DNA of 64,000 nucleotides from Shewanella benthica (GCA_023284085.1 JAKVHY010000027.1:23893-87892); one strand, 5' to 3'. Positions 1 through 8,596 are shown, counted from the stretch's first letter. Numbers and translations: made by a program. The notes: generated from the letters alone by a model not told the origin.

Positions 1-22
1 AGTCGGACGCAATACTGACAGA

Positions 23-44
23 TTAATTAGCACGTGCTAATTAA
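23..44. promoter_or_regulatory. 22-bp perfect palindrome downstream of the riboswitch
   Basis: The arm TTAATTAGCAC (23-33) is followed directly by its exact reverse complement, with CACGTG at the centre. It lies between the minus-strand glycine riboswitch and whatever gene begins beyond the left edge. It has no U-tract on either side, so it does not look like an intrinsic terminator. A dimeric repressor site or an RNA hairpin in the leader are both possible; the sequence does not decide. Confidence 0.45.
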
Positions 45-79
45 ACTTCATAGAGACAAACGACAGGGCTATGCAGTCA

Positions 80-325
80 TCCTCTCCTCTGTCCTTTTGC
101 CTGAGCGTTTCGCGTCTAAGTGAGTAGATAACTTAGGCACTTTCGCCTTCGGCGCCGCATAATAGCTCAATAAAATAAAAGCCATTTGCGATCTCTCCAG
201 AGGCTCGTCCAGTAACAGTCCACGCCAATCGTAATTGGCACCTGAAAGAGTGGTTCAGTCATTTTTCAATAAGCTAAACTTGCCTCGTCGGTGTGGGGGC
301 TATTCCCCACTCTCCTGCTACCTTC
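80..325 (-). ncRNA. tandem glycine riboswitch (gcvT type)
   Basis: Read on the minus strand, two glycine aptamers lie in series. Aptamer I opens with GCAGGAGAG (318 down to 310), contains CACCGACGAGGCAAG and closes with CTCTTTCAGGTG. Aptamer II opens with CTGGAGAGA, contains GCGCCGAAGGCGAAAGTG and ends with CTCAGGCAAAAGGACAGAG then GAGAGG near 81. These are the conserved core blocks of the family, which binds glycine cooperatively and usually turns on glycine cleavage (gcvT) or a sodium:amino acid symporter. The controlled gene is transcribed leftward and starts outside this window, so its identity is unknown. Boundaries are approximate. Confidence 0.92.
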
Positions 326-496
326 ATCCGAACGGATTGCCAAAATAGAGATTGATGCCATCTGCTATTTTAGCGGTGGCACAGCATGCATTAATGAGAT
401 AAAGCAGACAAGCAACCAGATCACACTTTTATCATCCACAAGTTGAACGTAGATTTCTTGACCAGCCGAGAAGATGTGATGATTCATTGAATAGAA

Positions 497-521
497 AGTG
501 CGAATACTGGATACCCGCACT
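497..521 (-). terminator. weak hairpin after the DUF3581 gene
   Basis: AGTGCG (497-502) pairs with CGCACT (516-521) across a 13-base loop. It lies about 50 bases past the DUF3581 stop and is followed on the minus strand only by a short T-rich run, so it is at best a weak terminator. Confidence 0.25.
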
Positions 522-570
522 CTAAAATAATGACTAGCAGAGTTATACTTAGAATAGTTATAGCTAAAAA

Positions 571-1281
571 TTAAGCTTGCTCGAACTCAGTACGGTAGCT
601 CTCGTAATTGCCGACCATGCCTTTGACTAACTCGGCATCATAGGGACGTAAACCGCTCATCACTAATGTCTTAATGCCGGTTCCCACAAGTTTATCACCA
701 CTATGCAGCTCAAACTTAAGGGTCACATCTCCTCGTTTACCGTCAATCTTAAGCGCTTGATCAACCAATGATAGAGTCACTTGTTCGAAATCCAAGGTAG
801 TCAAATCGAAAGACATGCTCTCATAGATGACTAAAGGGCGCGCCGGATTAATCATCACCTGATGCTGTTCCATCATAGGCACTAATACATGGGTAAAATT
901 GTGACCGGAGAAGGCCACATAACTGCGAATAAAGGACTCTATCTGAGTCTGACAATGTCTCACATCTCCCAGACGTTCAACTTTAAGATACAACTTATCC
1001 TTGTCATCACGGATCTCGAGTTGCTGCTCTGCAGTTTCGGGAAATTGCAGCTCAACGCCTGCTCCGACCATGCCGGCAAAGTTAAACGTCATCTTCTGGC
1101 TCAAGCCGTACTCACCTAACACCAATGAAAAAAGAAGATCGCCCGGCACACAGAAACGCTTTGCTCCTACGCTGTGGATAGGGTTGAAGTCCTGAGCCAC
1201 GCCTTTTGCGAAATCACTGGCCTGCTCGGCAAGCACTGTAATAGTTTGGTTTTCTTTTTTAAAATAAGGTGTTAAGAACAT
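571..1281 (-). CDS. DUF3581 family protein, hotdog-like
   Basis: A 236-residue cytoplasmic protein matching the DUF3581 family of marine gammaproteobacteria. No biochemical role is established. Near residues 25-45 it carries DFNPIHSVGAKRF followed by VPGDLLFSL, which resembles the D-NP-H...A...PG.L pattern of MaoC/FabZ hotdog dehydratases and thioesterases, so an acyl-thioester role is a reasonable guess (inference). The start at 1281 (MFLTPYF) is preferred over a codon 14 residues upstream because a GAG-type ribosome binding site lies just before it and the upstream extension looks non-coding. It stands alone, divergent from the TonB receptor gene. Confidence 0.8.
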   Translation of the reverse strand: MFLTPYFKKENQTITVLAEQASDFAKGVAQDFNPIHSVGAKRFCVPGDLLFSLVLGEYGLSQKMTFNFAGMVGAGVELQFPETAEQQLEIRDDKDKLYLKVERLGDVRHCQTQIESFIRSYVAFSGHNFTHVLVPMMEQHQVMINPARPLVIYESMSFDLTTLDFEQVTLSLVDQALKIDGKRGDVTLKFELHSGDKLVGTGIKTLVMSGLRPYDAELVKGMVGNYESYRTEFEQA

Positions 1282-1496
1282 ATTCACTCTATAAATCTGT
1301 TGATATACAAAATAGCGGCACATTTTATATCAAATTCACTAAAACACTCACCCGATGACTTAAATTAAATCAAAACAAACTCAAACATCCTCCCCAAGTT
1401 TAGTCTCTGTTTAACCCTTGTTCATTTTTAGTTAACCAATGTAAATATTACCCAAGTTAAGTTAATTTTAATGAACAGGCATTAGCATGCGCGCAC

Positions 1497-1515
1497 AAAT
1501 GAGAATAACTCCCAC
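1497..1515 (+). promoter_or_regulatory. possible Fur box before the TonB receptor gene
   Basis: AAATGAGAATAACTC about 65 bases upstream of the receptor start has the AATGAGAAT form common in one half of Fur sites; the other half is poorly conserved. It gains weight only from context: a receptor of the siderophore type follows, and a second Fur-like site precedes the next gene. Confidence 0.3.
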
Positions 1516-1575
1516 TAAGATTACTAATATCAGTTAATCGGTGGTTTTTTTTCTGTATCGCGCAATGGAGTATTT

Positions 1576-3774
1576 ATGCCGCAGCCTAAAACCTTGTCTT
1601 TGAGCCTAATTTCGACCGCTTTACTTACCGCCCTATCCGCTCCGGCTTTTGCACAAGAAGCCAAAGAAATTGCAACAATCGCACCTATCGAGCAGATCAG
1701 TATCTTCGGTAAGAAGAACCCACTCAATACCGTGCCGGGTAGCGCTCATCTTATCGACGAGGCCGAATTAGATGCCTTCAAGTATTCAGACATCATGCGT
1801 ACACTCGCCAGCATTCCGGGCGTGTATATACAAGAGGAAGACGGCTACGGTCTGAGACCCAATATTGGTATGCGTGGCACGGGGCAGAACCGCACCGAGA
1901 AAATTACCATAATGGAAGATGGTGTCCTTGCAGCTCCGGCGCCATACGCATCACCCGCCGCTTACTACTTCCCAACTTCTGGCAGAATGGAATCTATCGA
2001 GATCCTTAAAGGCAGCTCGACAGTTAAATACGGACCGCGCACCACAGGCGGAGTGATCAACCTTATTTCACGTCAGATCCCCGAAGAAGAGCTAGCCGGT
2101 AAACTGGATGTGGCTGCGGGTCAAGATGGCTTCGGTAAGATCCATGCCTATGCTGGCGGTCAAGGTGAGCGTGTCGGCGGTGTGGTTGACATCTATCGCT
2201 ACCAGGCCGATGGCTTCAGAGATATCAATGGTGTCGGTGGCGATACCGGATTTAAGAAAAACGATGCCATGGCTAAGATAAGCATTCGCTCGGCCGAAGA
2301 TGCAAAGTTTGACCAGGTATTAGAAGTTAAGCTTAAGTATTCAGACGAAACCTCAAACGAAACCTATATGGGACTCACAGATGCAGATTTTGCGGCTAAC
2401 CCATATAGCCGTTACTCGGCATCACAAAAAGATGTGATGGAGACAGAGCACACACAGATCCAGATTAACCACATCATAGACTTTAGCGATAACCTGACCT
2501 TAGGCACTACGGTTTACCATAACGACTTTAAGCGTAACTGGTATAAGACCAGTAAGATCGATGGAGAGAGCATCAGCGGTGACGGCACTCAAATAGCCGC
2601 AGATTTTGACAAAGATCCGACATCTGGCGATCTGGAAGTCGACGTTAAGGCCAATAACCGTGCCTACATCTCTCAAGGAATTCAAACAGAGCTTAACTTG
2701 TATCTGGATAACCATGACTTGTCTTTCGGCGCACGCTACCATGAAGATGAGATGGATAGATACCAGTGGGTAGATACCTATTCTATGGGTGCCGATCAGG
2801 TCATGATCATGACCGAAGCCGGCGTACCGGGAACAGATTCCAACCGCGTCGATAGCGCCGAAGCCTTGGCCCTATATGTTCAAGATAAGATCCAACTCGG
2901 TGACTTCAATATCACGGCTGGCCTACGTTACGAAGACGTCACAACCAGACGTATCGACTGGGGCAAGACCAATCCAGGCCGAGATGGTGAGCCCAAGAAA
3001 GATATTAGCAACAGCTTCTCAGCCTGGTTGCCATCTCTGTCTGCAACCTATCAGATCAATGGTGAGTGGTTAGTCCTTACTGGTGTGCAGAAGGGCTTCT
3101 CGCCTGCAGCGCCGGGTAATGCCGATCGCCAAGAAGAGGAAAGTTGGAACTATGAGGCAGGTGCACGCTATAACGCTGGCGCATTAACTTCTGAAGCCAT
3201 CTTCTTCTACAGTGACTACAGTAATATGCACGGTAACTGTACTGCGGCGCAAGGTTGTGACGATGACAGTATTGGCGATCAATACAACGGCGGTGAAGTC
3301 GATGTTAAAGGACTCGAGTTTAGCTTGGCCTATAACTTCAACAACGAAGGTGACATCCACTTCCCAGTGAAACTCGCTTACACCTACACCAGCGCCGAAT
3401 TTGCTAACAAGTTCGAATCTGATTTCGATCCATGGGGGGATGTGGTTGAAGGTGACAAACTGCCATACCTACCTGAAAACATGTTATTTGCATCGGCAGG
3501 CATCAAAGCCGATAGCTGGGAGCTGACATTAGCGGCACGTTATACCGATGAAGTCAGAACCATCGCGGGTCAAGGCGAGATAGCTGAAGAAAATCTTATC
3601 GAAGCCAAAACTATAGTCGACCTATCGGGGCGATACTTCATCTCTGATGTACAAGAGGTGTACCTAACCGCAGAAAACCTATTCGACACTGAGTATGTGA
3701 CTACTAAGATCCATGGTTCAAACTTTGCGGGCAAGCCGATGACTGTCACAGTGGGTTACTCTTATAAGTTTTAA
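1576..3774 (+). CDS. TonB-dependent outer membrane receptor, FecA-like
   Basis: A 732-residue receptor for TonB-driven uptake, probably of a ferric chelate. A signal peptide (cleavage after AFA, residue 26) is followed by a TonB-box-like segment EQISIFG (39-45), a plug domain (about 50-170, with IGMRGTGQNRTEKI and a later ILKGSSTVKYGPRTTGGVINL-type segment), and a 22-strand-type barrel ending in the aromatic GYSYKF. The plug wording is closest to the FecA group of ferric citrate type receptors, but no FecIR sigma/anti-sigma pair or N-terminal signalling domain is present, so transcriptional signalling is unlikely. The substrate cannot be read from sequence. It leads a same-strand group with a porin, an FMN-binding protein and a PepSY protein. 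Confidence 0.9.
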   Translation: MPQPKTLSLSLISTALLTALSAPAFAQEAKEIATIAPIEQISIFGKKNPLNTVPGSAHLIDEAELDAFKYSDIMRTLASIPGVYIQEEDGYGLRPNIGMRGTGQNRTEKITIMEDGVLAAPAPYASPAAYYFPTSGRMESIEILKGSSTVKYGPRTTGGVINLISRQIPEEELAGKLDVAAGQDGFGKIHAYAGGQGERVGGVVDIYRYQADGFRDINGVGGDTGFKKNDAMAKISIRSAEDAKFDQVLEVKLKYSDETSNETYMGLTDADFAANPYSRYSASQKDVMETEHTQIQINHIIDFSDNLTLGTTVYHNDFKRNWYKTSKIDGESISGDGTQIAADFDKDPTSGDLEVDVKANNRAYISQGIQTELNLYLDNHDLSFGARYHEDEMDRYQWVDTYSMGADQVMIMTEAGVPGTDSNRVDSAEALALYVQDKIQLGDFNITAGLRYEDVTTRRIDWGKTNPGRDGEPKKDISNSFSAWLPSLSATYQINGEWLVLTGVQKGFSPAAPGNADRQEEESWNYEAGARYNAGALTSEAIFFYSDYSNMHGNCTAAQGCDDDSIGDQYNGGEVDVKGLEFSLAYNFNNEGDIHFPVKLAYTYTSAEFANKFESDFDPWGDVVEGDKLPYLPENMLFASAGIKADSWELTLAARYTDEVRTIAGQGEIAEENLIEAKTIVDLSGRYFISDVQEVYLTAENLFDTEYVTTKIHGSNFAGKPMTVTVGYSYKF

Positions 3775-3898
3775 TCTATATCGATAAGGCTATATCCATA
3801 TGATTTTCATGGTTATATCTTAGGTAAAATTAGTATATGTAAATTTGGAGTATCAATTACACCGGTTTACCTCAAAAGACGAATAAAATTTACATTTG

Positions 3899-3930
3899 AA
3901 AAAAGGTGAGCCATTGGCTCACCTTTTTTG
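3899..3930 (+). terminator. intrinsic terminator after the TonB receptor gene
   Basis: AAAAGGTGAGCC, a 3-base loop, and GGCTCACCTTTT form a perfect 12-bp stem followed by more T residues. It separates the receptor transcript from the porin downstream; the A-run before it means it could also work in reverse. Confidence 0.88.
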
Positions 3931-4045
3931 TTTCATTTTGTTGGTATCGTGCTAATTTTAAAACAAATATACTGCCTAACAGATTTTAACCCCTCATCTA
4001 TACTATTTACTATTTCTTTACGTTTGTTGATCTTCATCAAAAACC

Positions 4046-4068
4046 AAATGATAATAGTTTGCATTATT
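4046..4068 (+). promoter_or_regulatory. Fur-like box before the porin gene
   Basis: AAATGATAATAGTTTGCATT, continuing into ATT, about 65 bases upstream of the porin start, is a fair match to overlapping GATAAT-type Fur hexamers. Together with the site before the receptor it suggests iron repression of this group, but neither site is perfect. Confidence 0.4.
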
Positions 4069-4130
4069 GAAATCAGTTACATAGAATCCCTCCCAAATTT
4101 AATAACCCTTTAATAACAACTGGGAAGAGA

Positions 4131-5306
4131 ATGATGATGAAAAAAACCATAATTGCTAGCGCTTTGTTTGGCATCTTGGCCTCTCAGACTGCATTTGCAT
4201 CTGATGAGACTCAAGAGCTGCGTAAAGTCATTGAGCAACAACAAAAAGTGCTGAAAGATCTTGAAAGGCGCCTAGATGCAACCGAGCAGCGCGTCGAGAA
4301 GACAGCCGACGTAGTAGACGCGGCAGCCGAGTCAAAGAGTGCCACAACACTCGGTGGTTATGGTGAGCTTCACTACAACAACATCACAGATAACCAGTCT
4401 GGCAAAGATAAGAAAGCGATAGACTTCCACCGCTTCGTACTTTTCGTCGGCCATGAGTTCAGCGAAAGCACACGTTTCTTCTCTGAGCTTGAAGTTGAAC
4501 ACTCAATTTCGGGTGATGGCAAGAAAGGTGAAGTTGAGCTAGAGCAGGCTTACATCGAGCATGATTTCAACCAGACGCTAACCGGTAAAGCGGGTCTATT
4601 CCTAATGCCAGTGGGTATCATCAACGAGACTCACGAGCCACCAGCATTCTACGGTGTTGAGCGTAACCCTGTTGAGAAAAATATTCTTCCTGCAACTTGG
4701 TGGGAAGCCGGTGCAGCCCTTAATGTTAAAGCGGCTCCTGGTCTTGCATTCGACGGTGCTATCACTTCAGGTTTATATGTTGATGAGACATATAGCATTC
4801 GTGGCGGACGTCAAAAAGTATCTAAGGCAAAAGCCGATGATCTAGCCTACACGGCACGCGTAAAATACACAGCAGTTCCTGGCCTAGAGCTTGCTGCTAC
4901 TGCCCAGTACCAGTCAGATCTTACTCAAGGCACAGGCGGTGTTGATACAGCTTCTGCAGTCTTACTTACTGCTCACGCTATCTACAGCATTCAAGATTTT
5001 ACTGTTAAAGCCCTTTATGCTCAGTGGGATATCGACGGTAAAGAAGCTGAAGCTCTGGGTCGTGACGATCAGAATGGTTGGTACATTGAACCTGCTTACC
5101 GCTTCAACGAAAGCTTCGGCGTCTTCGCGCGTTACAACGAGTATGATAACAATGCTGGTAACAGCGACGACACTAAGATCACTCAGACTAATGTCGGTAT
5201 CAACTACTGGTTACACGAAAACGTCGTGTTCAAGGCTGACTTCGAGAAACTCGGTGGCGCTAAAGATTCAGACGGCTTCAACCTAGGTATAGGTTACCAG
5301 TTCTAA
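4131..5306 (+). CDS. outer membrane porin, OprO/OprP-like
   Basis: A 391-residue porin precursor. The signal peptide ends at AFA (about residue 24) and is followed by a heptad-rich coiled coil (about residues 28-70, ELRKVIEQQQKVLKDLERRL) and a beta-barrel from LGGYGELHYNN to the C-terminal aromatic GYQF. The coiled coil before the barrel and the GYGELHYN start fit the phosphate/pyrophosphate-selective porin O/P group, whose substrates are often wrongly assumed to be phosphate. The gene opens with three ATGs in a row behind GGGAAGAG, so the real start may be the second or third. The iron-type neighbours suggest a role with the TonB receptor (inference). Confidence 0.8.
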   Translation: MMMKKTIIASALFGILASQTAFASDETQELRKVIEQQQKVLKDLERRLDATEQRVEKTADVVDAAAESKSATTLGGYGELHYNNITDNQSGKDKKAIDFHRFVLFVGHEFSESTRFFSELEVEHSISGDGKKGEVELEQAYIEHDFNQTLTGKAGLFLMPVGIINETHEPPAFYGVERNPVEKNILPATWWEAGAALNVKAAPGLAFDGAITSGLYVDETYSIRGGRQKVSKAKADDLAYTARVKYTAVPGLELAATAQYQSDLTQGTGGVDTASAVLLTAHAIYSIQDFTVKALYAQWDIDGKEAEALGRDDQNGWYIEPAYRFNESFGVFARYNEYDNNAGNSDDTKITQTNVGINYWLHENVVFKADFEKLGGAKDSDGFNLGIGYQF

Positions 5307-5347
5307 TTAGCACTAAGCTAAGCCCTCATTAATCAATGAGCGCAATT

Positions 5348-5373
5348 ATGAGTGCCCCTTATCGGGCACTCAT
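5348..5373 (+). terminator. hairpin after the porin gene
   Basis: ATGAGTGCCC pairs perfectly with GGGCACTCAT across a 6-base loop. The T-tract after it is short, so termination may be partial, allowing read-through to the FMN-binding protein gene 46 bases on. Confidence 0.65.
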
Positions 5374-5419
5374 CTATATTTGAACTAGTCATTCCCTCTC
5401 TCCAGCAACCGAGTCTAAT

Positions 5420-5950
5420 ATGAAGTCGACCTCTCTTTGCCTCTTAGCTTTCTCATTCATTTTTAGCTTAGCCTTCAGCCAATCCGTTCTAGCTCGCGGG
5501 GTTTATCAGGAACCAGATGACTTCATCAGCCAGGCCTTTAATGCCCCAACTCCCAAGGCTAAAGTCTTCTGGATAGACGATGAGGCACAGGATGTTATCG
5601 AAGAGATCTTGTCACATAGATTCAAGAAAATGCGCTTAAGATATTGGCAACAAGAGTCTGAAACCGTTTGGATTTTAGAAGAGATAGGTAAAGAATCTCC
5701 TATCACAGTCGCGATCCATATTAAAGATCAGGCGATCGCCCAAACTAAGGTACTGGTTTATAGAGAGAGCCGAGGCGATGAAGTCAGGCATGATTTCTTT
5801 ACTGATCAATTTAAATCGGCCAAACTAAAGGACGATCTAAAATTAAATCAACACATAGATGGCATCACAGGTGCGACTCTGTCAGTCAGAGCGTTAACTA
5901 AACTGTCTCGCATCGCATTATGGTTAGATGCCCACGTCACCAAAAGTTAA
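5420..5950 (+). CDS. periplasmic FMN-binding domain protein, flavinylation target
   Basis: A 176-residue exported protein: signal peptide (about residues 1-25), then a small FMN-binding domain. Near the C-terminus it has DGITGATLS (147-155), the D-x-x-(S/T)-G-A-T motif at which ApbE attaches FMN covalently; Thr153 would carry the flavin. This domain type is known from RnfG/NqrC and from extracytosolic reductases. With the PepSY membrane protein just downstream it likely forms a short electron chain from the inner membrane to a periplasmic acceptor, plausibly the ferric chelate imported by the receptor upstream (inference). No apbE gene is in the window. Shared strand and spacing suggest one operon with the gene at 6012. 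Confidence 0.82.
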   Translation: MKSTSLCLLAFSFIFSLAFSQSVLARGVYQEPDDFISQAFNAPTPKAKVFWIDDEAQDVIEEILSHRFKKMRLRYWQQESETVWILEEIGKESPITVAIHIKDQAIAQTKVLVYRESRGDEVRHDFFTDQFKSAKLKDDLKLNQHIDGITGATLSVRALTKLSRIALWLDAHVTKS

Positions 5951-6011
5951 GCTAAAAGTTTGGCTGTGATGCAGGAGGCTGGGCCAACGACAAACGATTA
6001 AGACAAGCAGA

Positions 6012-6836
6012 ATGACTAAAAAGCATCACAACACACGAAACAATTCACAACATAAAAGCCGCACCAAAAGGCTAGGAAAAAAGTTGGCCAAGCAACTTCG
6101 CCCCTGGCACCGCCGACTCGGTATTTTCTGCGCCCTGTTTATCATGCTAATGGCCATTACCGGCGTTGTTATCAACCATAGTAATCATCTATCGATAGAT
6201 TCCGCCCCCGTGCAGCAAGCCTGGCTACTGGACTATTATGGTATAACCCCAGCGAACAAGCTTGCTATCTATCAGACACAACCCCTCAGTCTTGCCAGCT
6301 CAGATAATTTAGTCTGGGTACGACATCAACTAGCCGTCGAAGCCGACTCTCCCATTAAAGGCATGCTCACTTTGGGCAAGATGATACTCGCCGTCGACTC
6401 GAATAATCTCTACATGGTGTCACAGGATGGCGAGCTTATGGAGAAACAAGATGCTTCCATGGGCTTACCCAGGGGCATAGAAGCCATAGGTTTCGATGGT
6501 CAGGTCTGGCTAAAGACTCAAGGTGGATACTTCATGGCAGATGATGACCTCATCGAATGGACACAGGCCATGCCGTTTGCCTCCATCCCCTGGTCACAGA
6601 CCCTAGATACACAAGCCGCTCAAGCAGAATCGGATACTATCTCCTTACTGGCCCGCTCGAGTCACCTCACCTGGGAAAGAGTGATATTAGATATTCATAG
6701 CGGCCGTTTCTTCGGCTCACTCGGCCCCTGGTTTATGGACTTGGTAGCATTGTCTTTGATCATCATGGCCATATCGGGGATATATCTATGGGTACAAGGA
6801 AGGCCAAAAAAGAAGGCTCGAGTACCTAGGTACTAG
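6012..6836 (+). CDS. PepSY-associated transmembrane protein
   Basis: A 274-residue inner membrane protein. A basic N-terminus (KKHHNTRNNSQHKSRTKR) precedes HRRLGIFCALFIMLMAITGVV, the typical first helix of PepSY_TM proteins with a conserved His, then a periplasmic domain of about 160 residues and a C-terminal helix (FMDLVALSLIIMAISGIYLW). Members next to FMN-binding proteins are thought to pass electrons across the membrane, with histidines as candidate heme ligands. It follows the flavoprotein gene by 61 bases on the same strand. Its stop codon sits inside the 14-bp palindrome AGTACCTAGGTACT. Confidence 0.78.
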   Translation: MTKKHHNTRNNSQHKSRTKRLGKKLAKQLRPWHRRLGIFCALFIMLMAITGVVINHSNHLSIDSAPVQQAWLLDYYGITPANKLAIYQTQPLSLASSDNLVWVRHQLAVEADSPIKGMLTLGKMILAVDSNNLYMVSQDGELMEKQDASMGLPRGIEAIGFDGQVWLKTQGGYFMADDDLIEWTQAMPFASIPWSQTLDTQAAQAESDTISLLARSSHLTWERVILDIHSGRFFGSLGPWFMDLVALSLIIMAISGIYLWVQGRPKKKARVPRY

Positions 6837-6877
6837 TTCCTAATTACTCGCACTTCTGAGACATTTTTCAGATAAAT

Positions 6878-6910
6878 AATGCCGAAAATGTGGAAAACAT
6901 TTTCGGCATT
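6878..6910. terminator. bidirectional terminator between convergent genes
   Basis: AATGCCGAAAATGT and ACATTTTCGGCATT form a perfect 14-bp stem with a 5-base loop. It lies between the end of the PepSY gene (plus) and the end of the porin gene (minus) and probably serves both. Confidence 0.85.
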
Positions 6911-6960
6911 CTTCTATGCTTACAATCGCATGTTAACTTGTCGATTTACAAAGTCAGTGT

Positions 6961-8169
6961 TTAGAGCGTGTATCTGATACCTACGGCAACGCCATCATCT
7001 TCCGAGATAGACATTTTCGCCTGTTGATCTTTGTCTGCACTGTTAAAGTCACTAAAGTCTTTACGAGCTTCTACATAGAGCACAGTGCTCACATCCCAAA
7101 TATAGTGCACGCCTGCAACGACGAACTGGCGCTTAAACACGTCGTTTGGATCGGCACTGTTTGGCTGAATAACGTAATCGCTGCCTGCATCTAAGATGTT
7201 ATAGGAGATAAATGGACGCAGACCATTATCAAACTTATATGAGAACAGAGATTCGATACCATAAGAGTCTTTAATTAGACGGCCTAGGTTATCGGTATCG
7301 TGATTTTCATTTTTGTTGAAGTTAGCTGCTGCATAGAAGCCCTCACTATCGAAGCCTCCCCAGGTGGCGCCGACACCATAAATAAGATCGGTTGCAGTTA
7401 TCATTTCACCGGTATTAAAAGCCACTTCAAACTCACCGCGGTTAACACCTGCGGTTAACGTGAGCTTATCTGTAGCCAGATAAGTAATAGAGCCACCGTA
7501 AGTGTAATCATAATGGACCTCTTGTGACTCTTCGTTAGCCTTCCAACGTTCTTCACAATCAGTGCCGAGATCTTGTGCAGACTCACAGGTATAAAAAATA
7601 TCGTGTTTTAACTGAGCTTGAAGTGCGAAGCTCACATCACCGAAACTGTTACGGTATTGAACCACCTTATCACCACGACCGGTACCATTGATCGCACCAT
7701 CGGCCTTATTATAGGTATAGACACCCGCCGCGTTGCCGTCCCATACGAAGCCGTAGTTAGTGTTATAAACAACGTCGTACCAAGCGCCCCACTGTTTACC
7801 TATGCTTAAGGTACCGTACGTATCATGGCCAATACCGACATAACCGAGACGGTTATTTAAAAAGTCTCCGCTCTGAGACTCGAAGTTACTTTCACTGCTA
7901 TAAACAATTTCACTGTTACCGAATGGATTAACGCCCCACTCCAGCTTAGTAAACGCTTTCCAGCCATCACTCATTACACGAGTGAAACCAAAGTTAATCC
8001 GTGACGCGCCGTTAACGACTTCTGTAGCGCCTTGAGTATTGATGACACGAGCGTCAATGAATCCACCTATCTCCACTGCGTTCTTGTCATCTTTATAAAT
8101 TTCGATTGCCGCTACTGACGGGGTAAATATGACGACTGCTAACGCCGTTGCTAGTAAAGTCTTTTTCAT
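6961..8169 (-). CDS. general outer membrane porin
   Basis: A 402-residue porin precursor: signal peptide MKKTLLATALAVVIFTPSVA, then a barrel beginning IEIYKDDKNAVEIGGFIDARV and ending VGIRYTL. The EIYKD.....GG...A start, internal FNNRLGYVGIG-like and GTLSIGKQWGAWYD segments fit the trimeric Gram-negative porins of the OmpC/OmpF and Porin_4 kind; the GKQWGAWYD region would form the constriction loop L3. Two cysteines about 12 residues apart (in YTCESAQDLGTDCEERW) could form an external disulfide, unusual for this family. It is monocistronic, read toward the PepSY gene, and preceded by an operator array at 8298-8356 that suggests dedicated regulation. Confidence 0.85.
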   Translation of the reverse strand: MKKTLLATALAVVIFTPSVAAIEIYKDDKNAVEIGGFIDARVINTQGATEVVNGASRINFGFTRVMSDGWKAFTKLEWGVNPFGNSEIVYSSESNFESQSGDFLNNRLGYVGIGHDTYGTLSIGKQWGAWYDVVYNTNYGFVWDGNAAGVYTYNKADGAINGTGRGDKVVQYRNSFGDVSFALQAQLKHDIFYTCESAQDLGTDCEERWKANEESQEVHYDYTYGGSITYLATDKLTLTAGVNRGEFEVAFNTGEMITATDLIYGVGATWGGFDSEGFYAAANFNKNENHDTDNLGRLIKDSYGIESLFSYKFDNGLRPFISYNILDAGSDYVIQPNSADPNDVFKRQFVVAGVHYIWDVSTVLYVEARKDFSDFNSADKDQQAKMSISEDDGVAVGIRYTL

Positions 8170-8297
8170 ATGACGCCTAACCTATGTGATTTATTCCTCT
8201 ACAGCTTCAAAGATTAACAAAAGATCAGCAATCACTCAAAGGTGATTACCAGTTAATTACATCTACCACGGCCACTCAACAAAACTCAACATAAAGC

Positions 8298-8356
8298 TGG
8301 GCCACTTATTGCCCGCTGGGCAAGATCTTGCTCAGCTCTGGGCCATATGTTGCCCA
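8298..8356. promoter_or_regulatory. three tandem TGGGC-N8-GCCCA operators
   Basis: Copies lie at 8298-8315 (TGGGC-N8-GCCCG), 8317-8334 (TGGGC-N8-GCTCA) and 8339-8356 (TGGGC-N8-GCCCA), 19 and 22 bases apart, about 130-190 bases upstream of the porin start. Equal arm length and spacer in all three argues for a dimeric transcription factor binding on repeated faces of the helix. The factor is unknown. Confidence 0.55.
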
Positions 8357-8554
8357 GATCAAATATCATTCACTATCAATTCCTTTTAATTCATAATGTT
8401 ACCTTATTGGCGCGGTGTTTGCATTATCGGCCCATGGTCGCAACAAATGATTGCCGGAACAATGCTAAGAATTTGCCGACTGACCTTCACCCTAGGCCTG
8501 TAGGCAGATATGCCCTGTGTTTTTTTACTCCTTTAAATGGCTCAAGGCATAAAA

Positions 8555-8590
8555 ATTTACCTGTGACTCCGTTATAACCCACAGGTAAAT
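8555..8590. repeat. 11-bp inverted repeat in the vgrG leader
   Basis: ATTTACCTGTG (8555-8565) and CACAGGTAAAT (8580-8590) are perfect complements around a 14-base loop, about 70 bases before vgrG. There is no U-tract. It could be a leader hairpin or the scar of an inserted element at the island's left side. Confidence 0.5.
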
Positions 8591-8596
8591 ACGCTT

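Larger units (their letters stand above)
3775..4130. other. intergenic stretch with terminator and Fur-like site
   Basis: These 356 AT-rich bases hold the receptor's terminator (3899-3930) and a Fur-like element (4046-4068). I see no convincing gene; the one short open frame in it has no ribosome binding site and reads as random hydrophobic sequence. Confidence 0.6.

Noticed and set aside
3928..4113. 61-codon plus-strand frame between receptor and porin
   Set aside because: It starts inside the terminator, lacks a ribosome binding site, and is AT-driven hydrophobic sequence overlapping a Fur-like site.
8347..8577. 76-codon frame before vgrG
   Set aside because: No ribosome binding site, begins within the operator array and overlaps the leader hairpin; amino-acid make-up is not protein-like.
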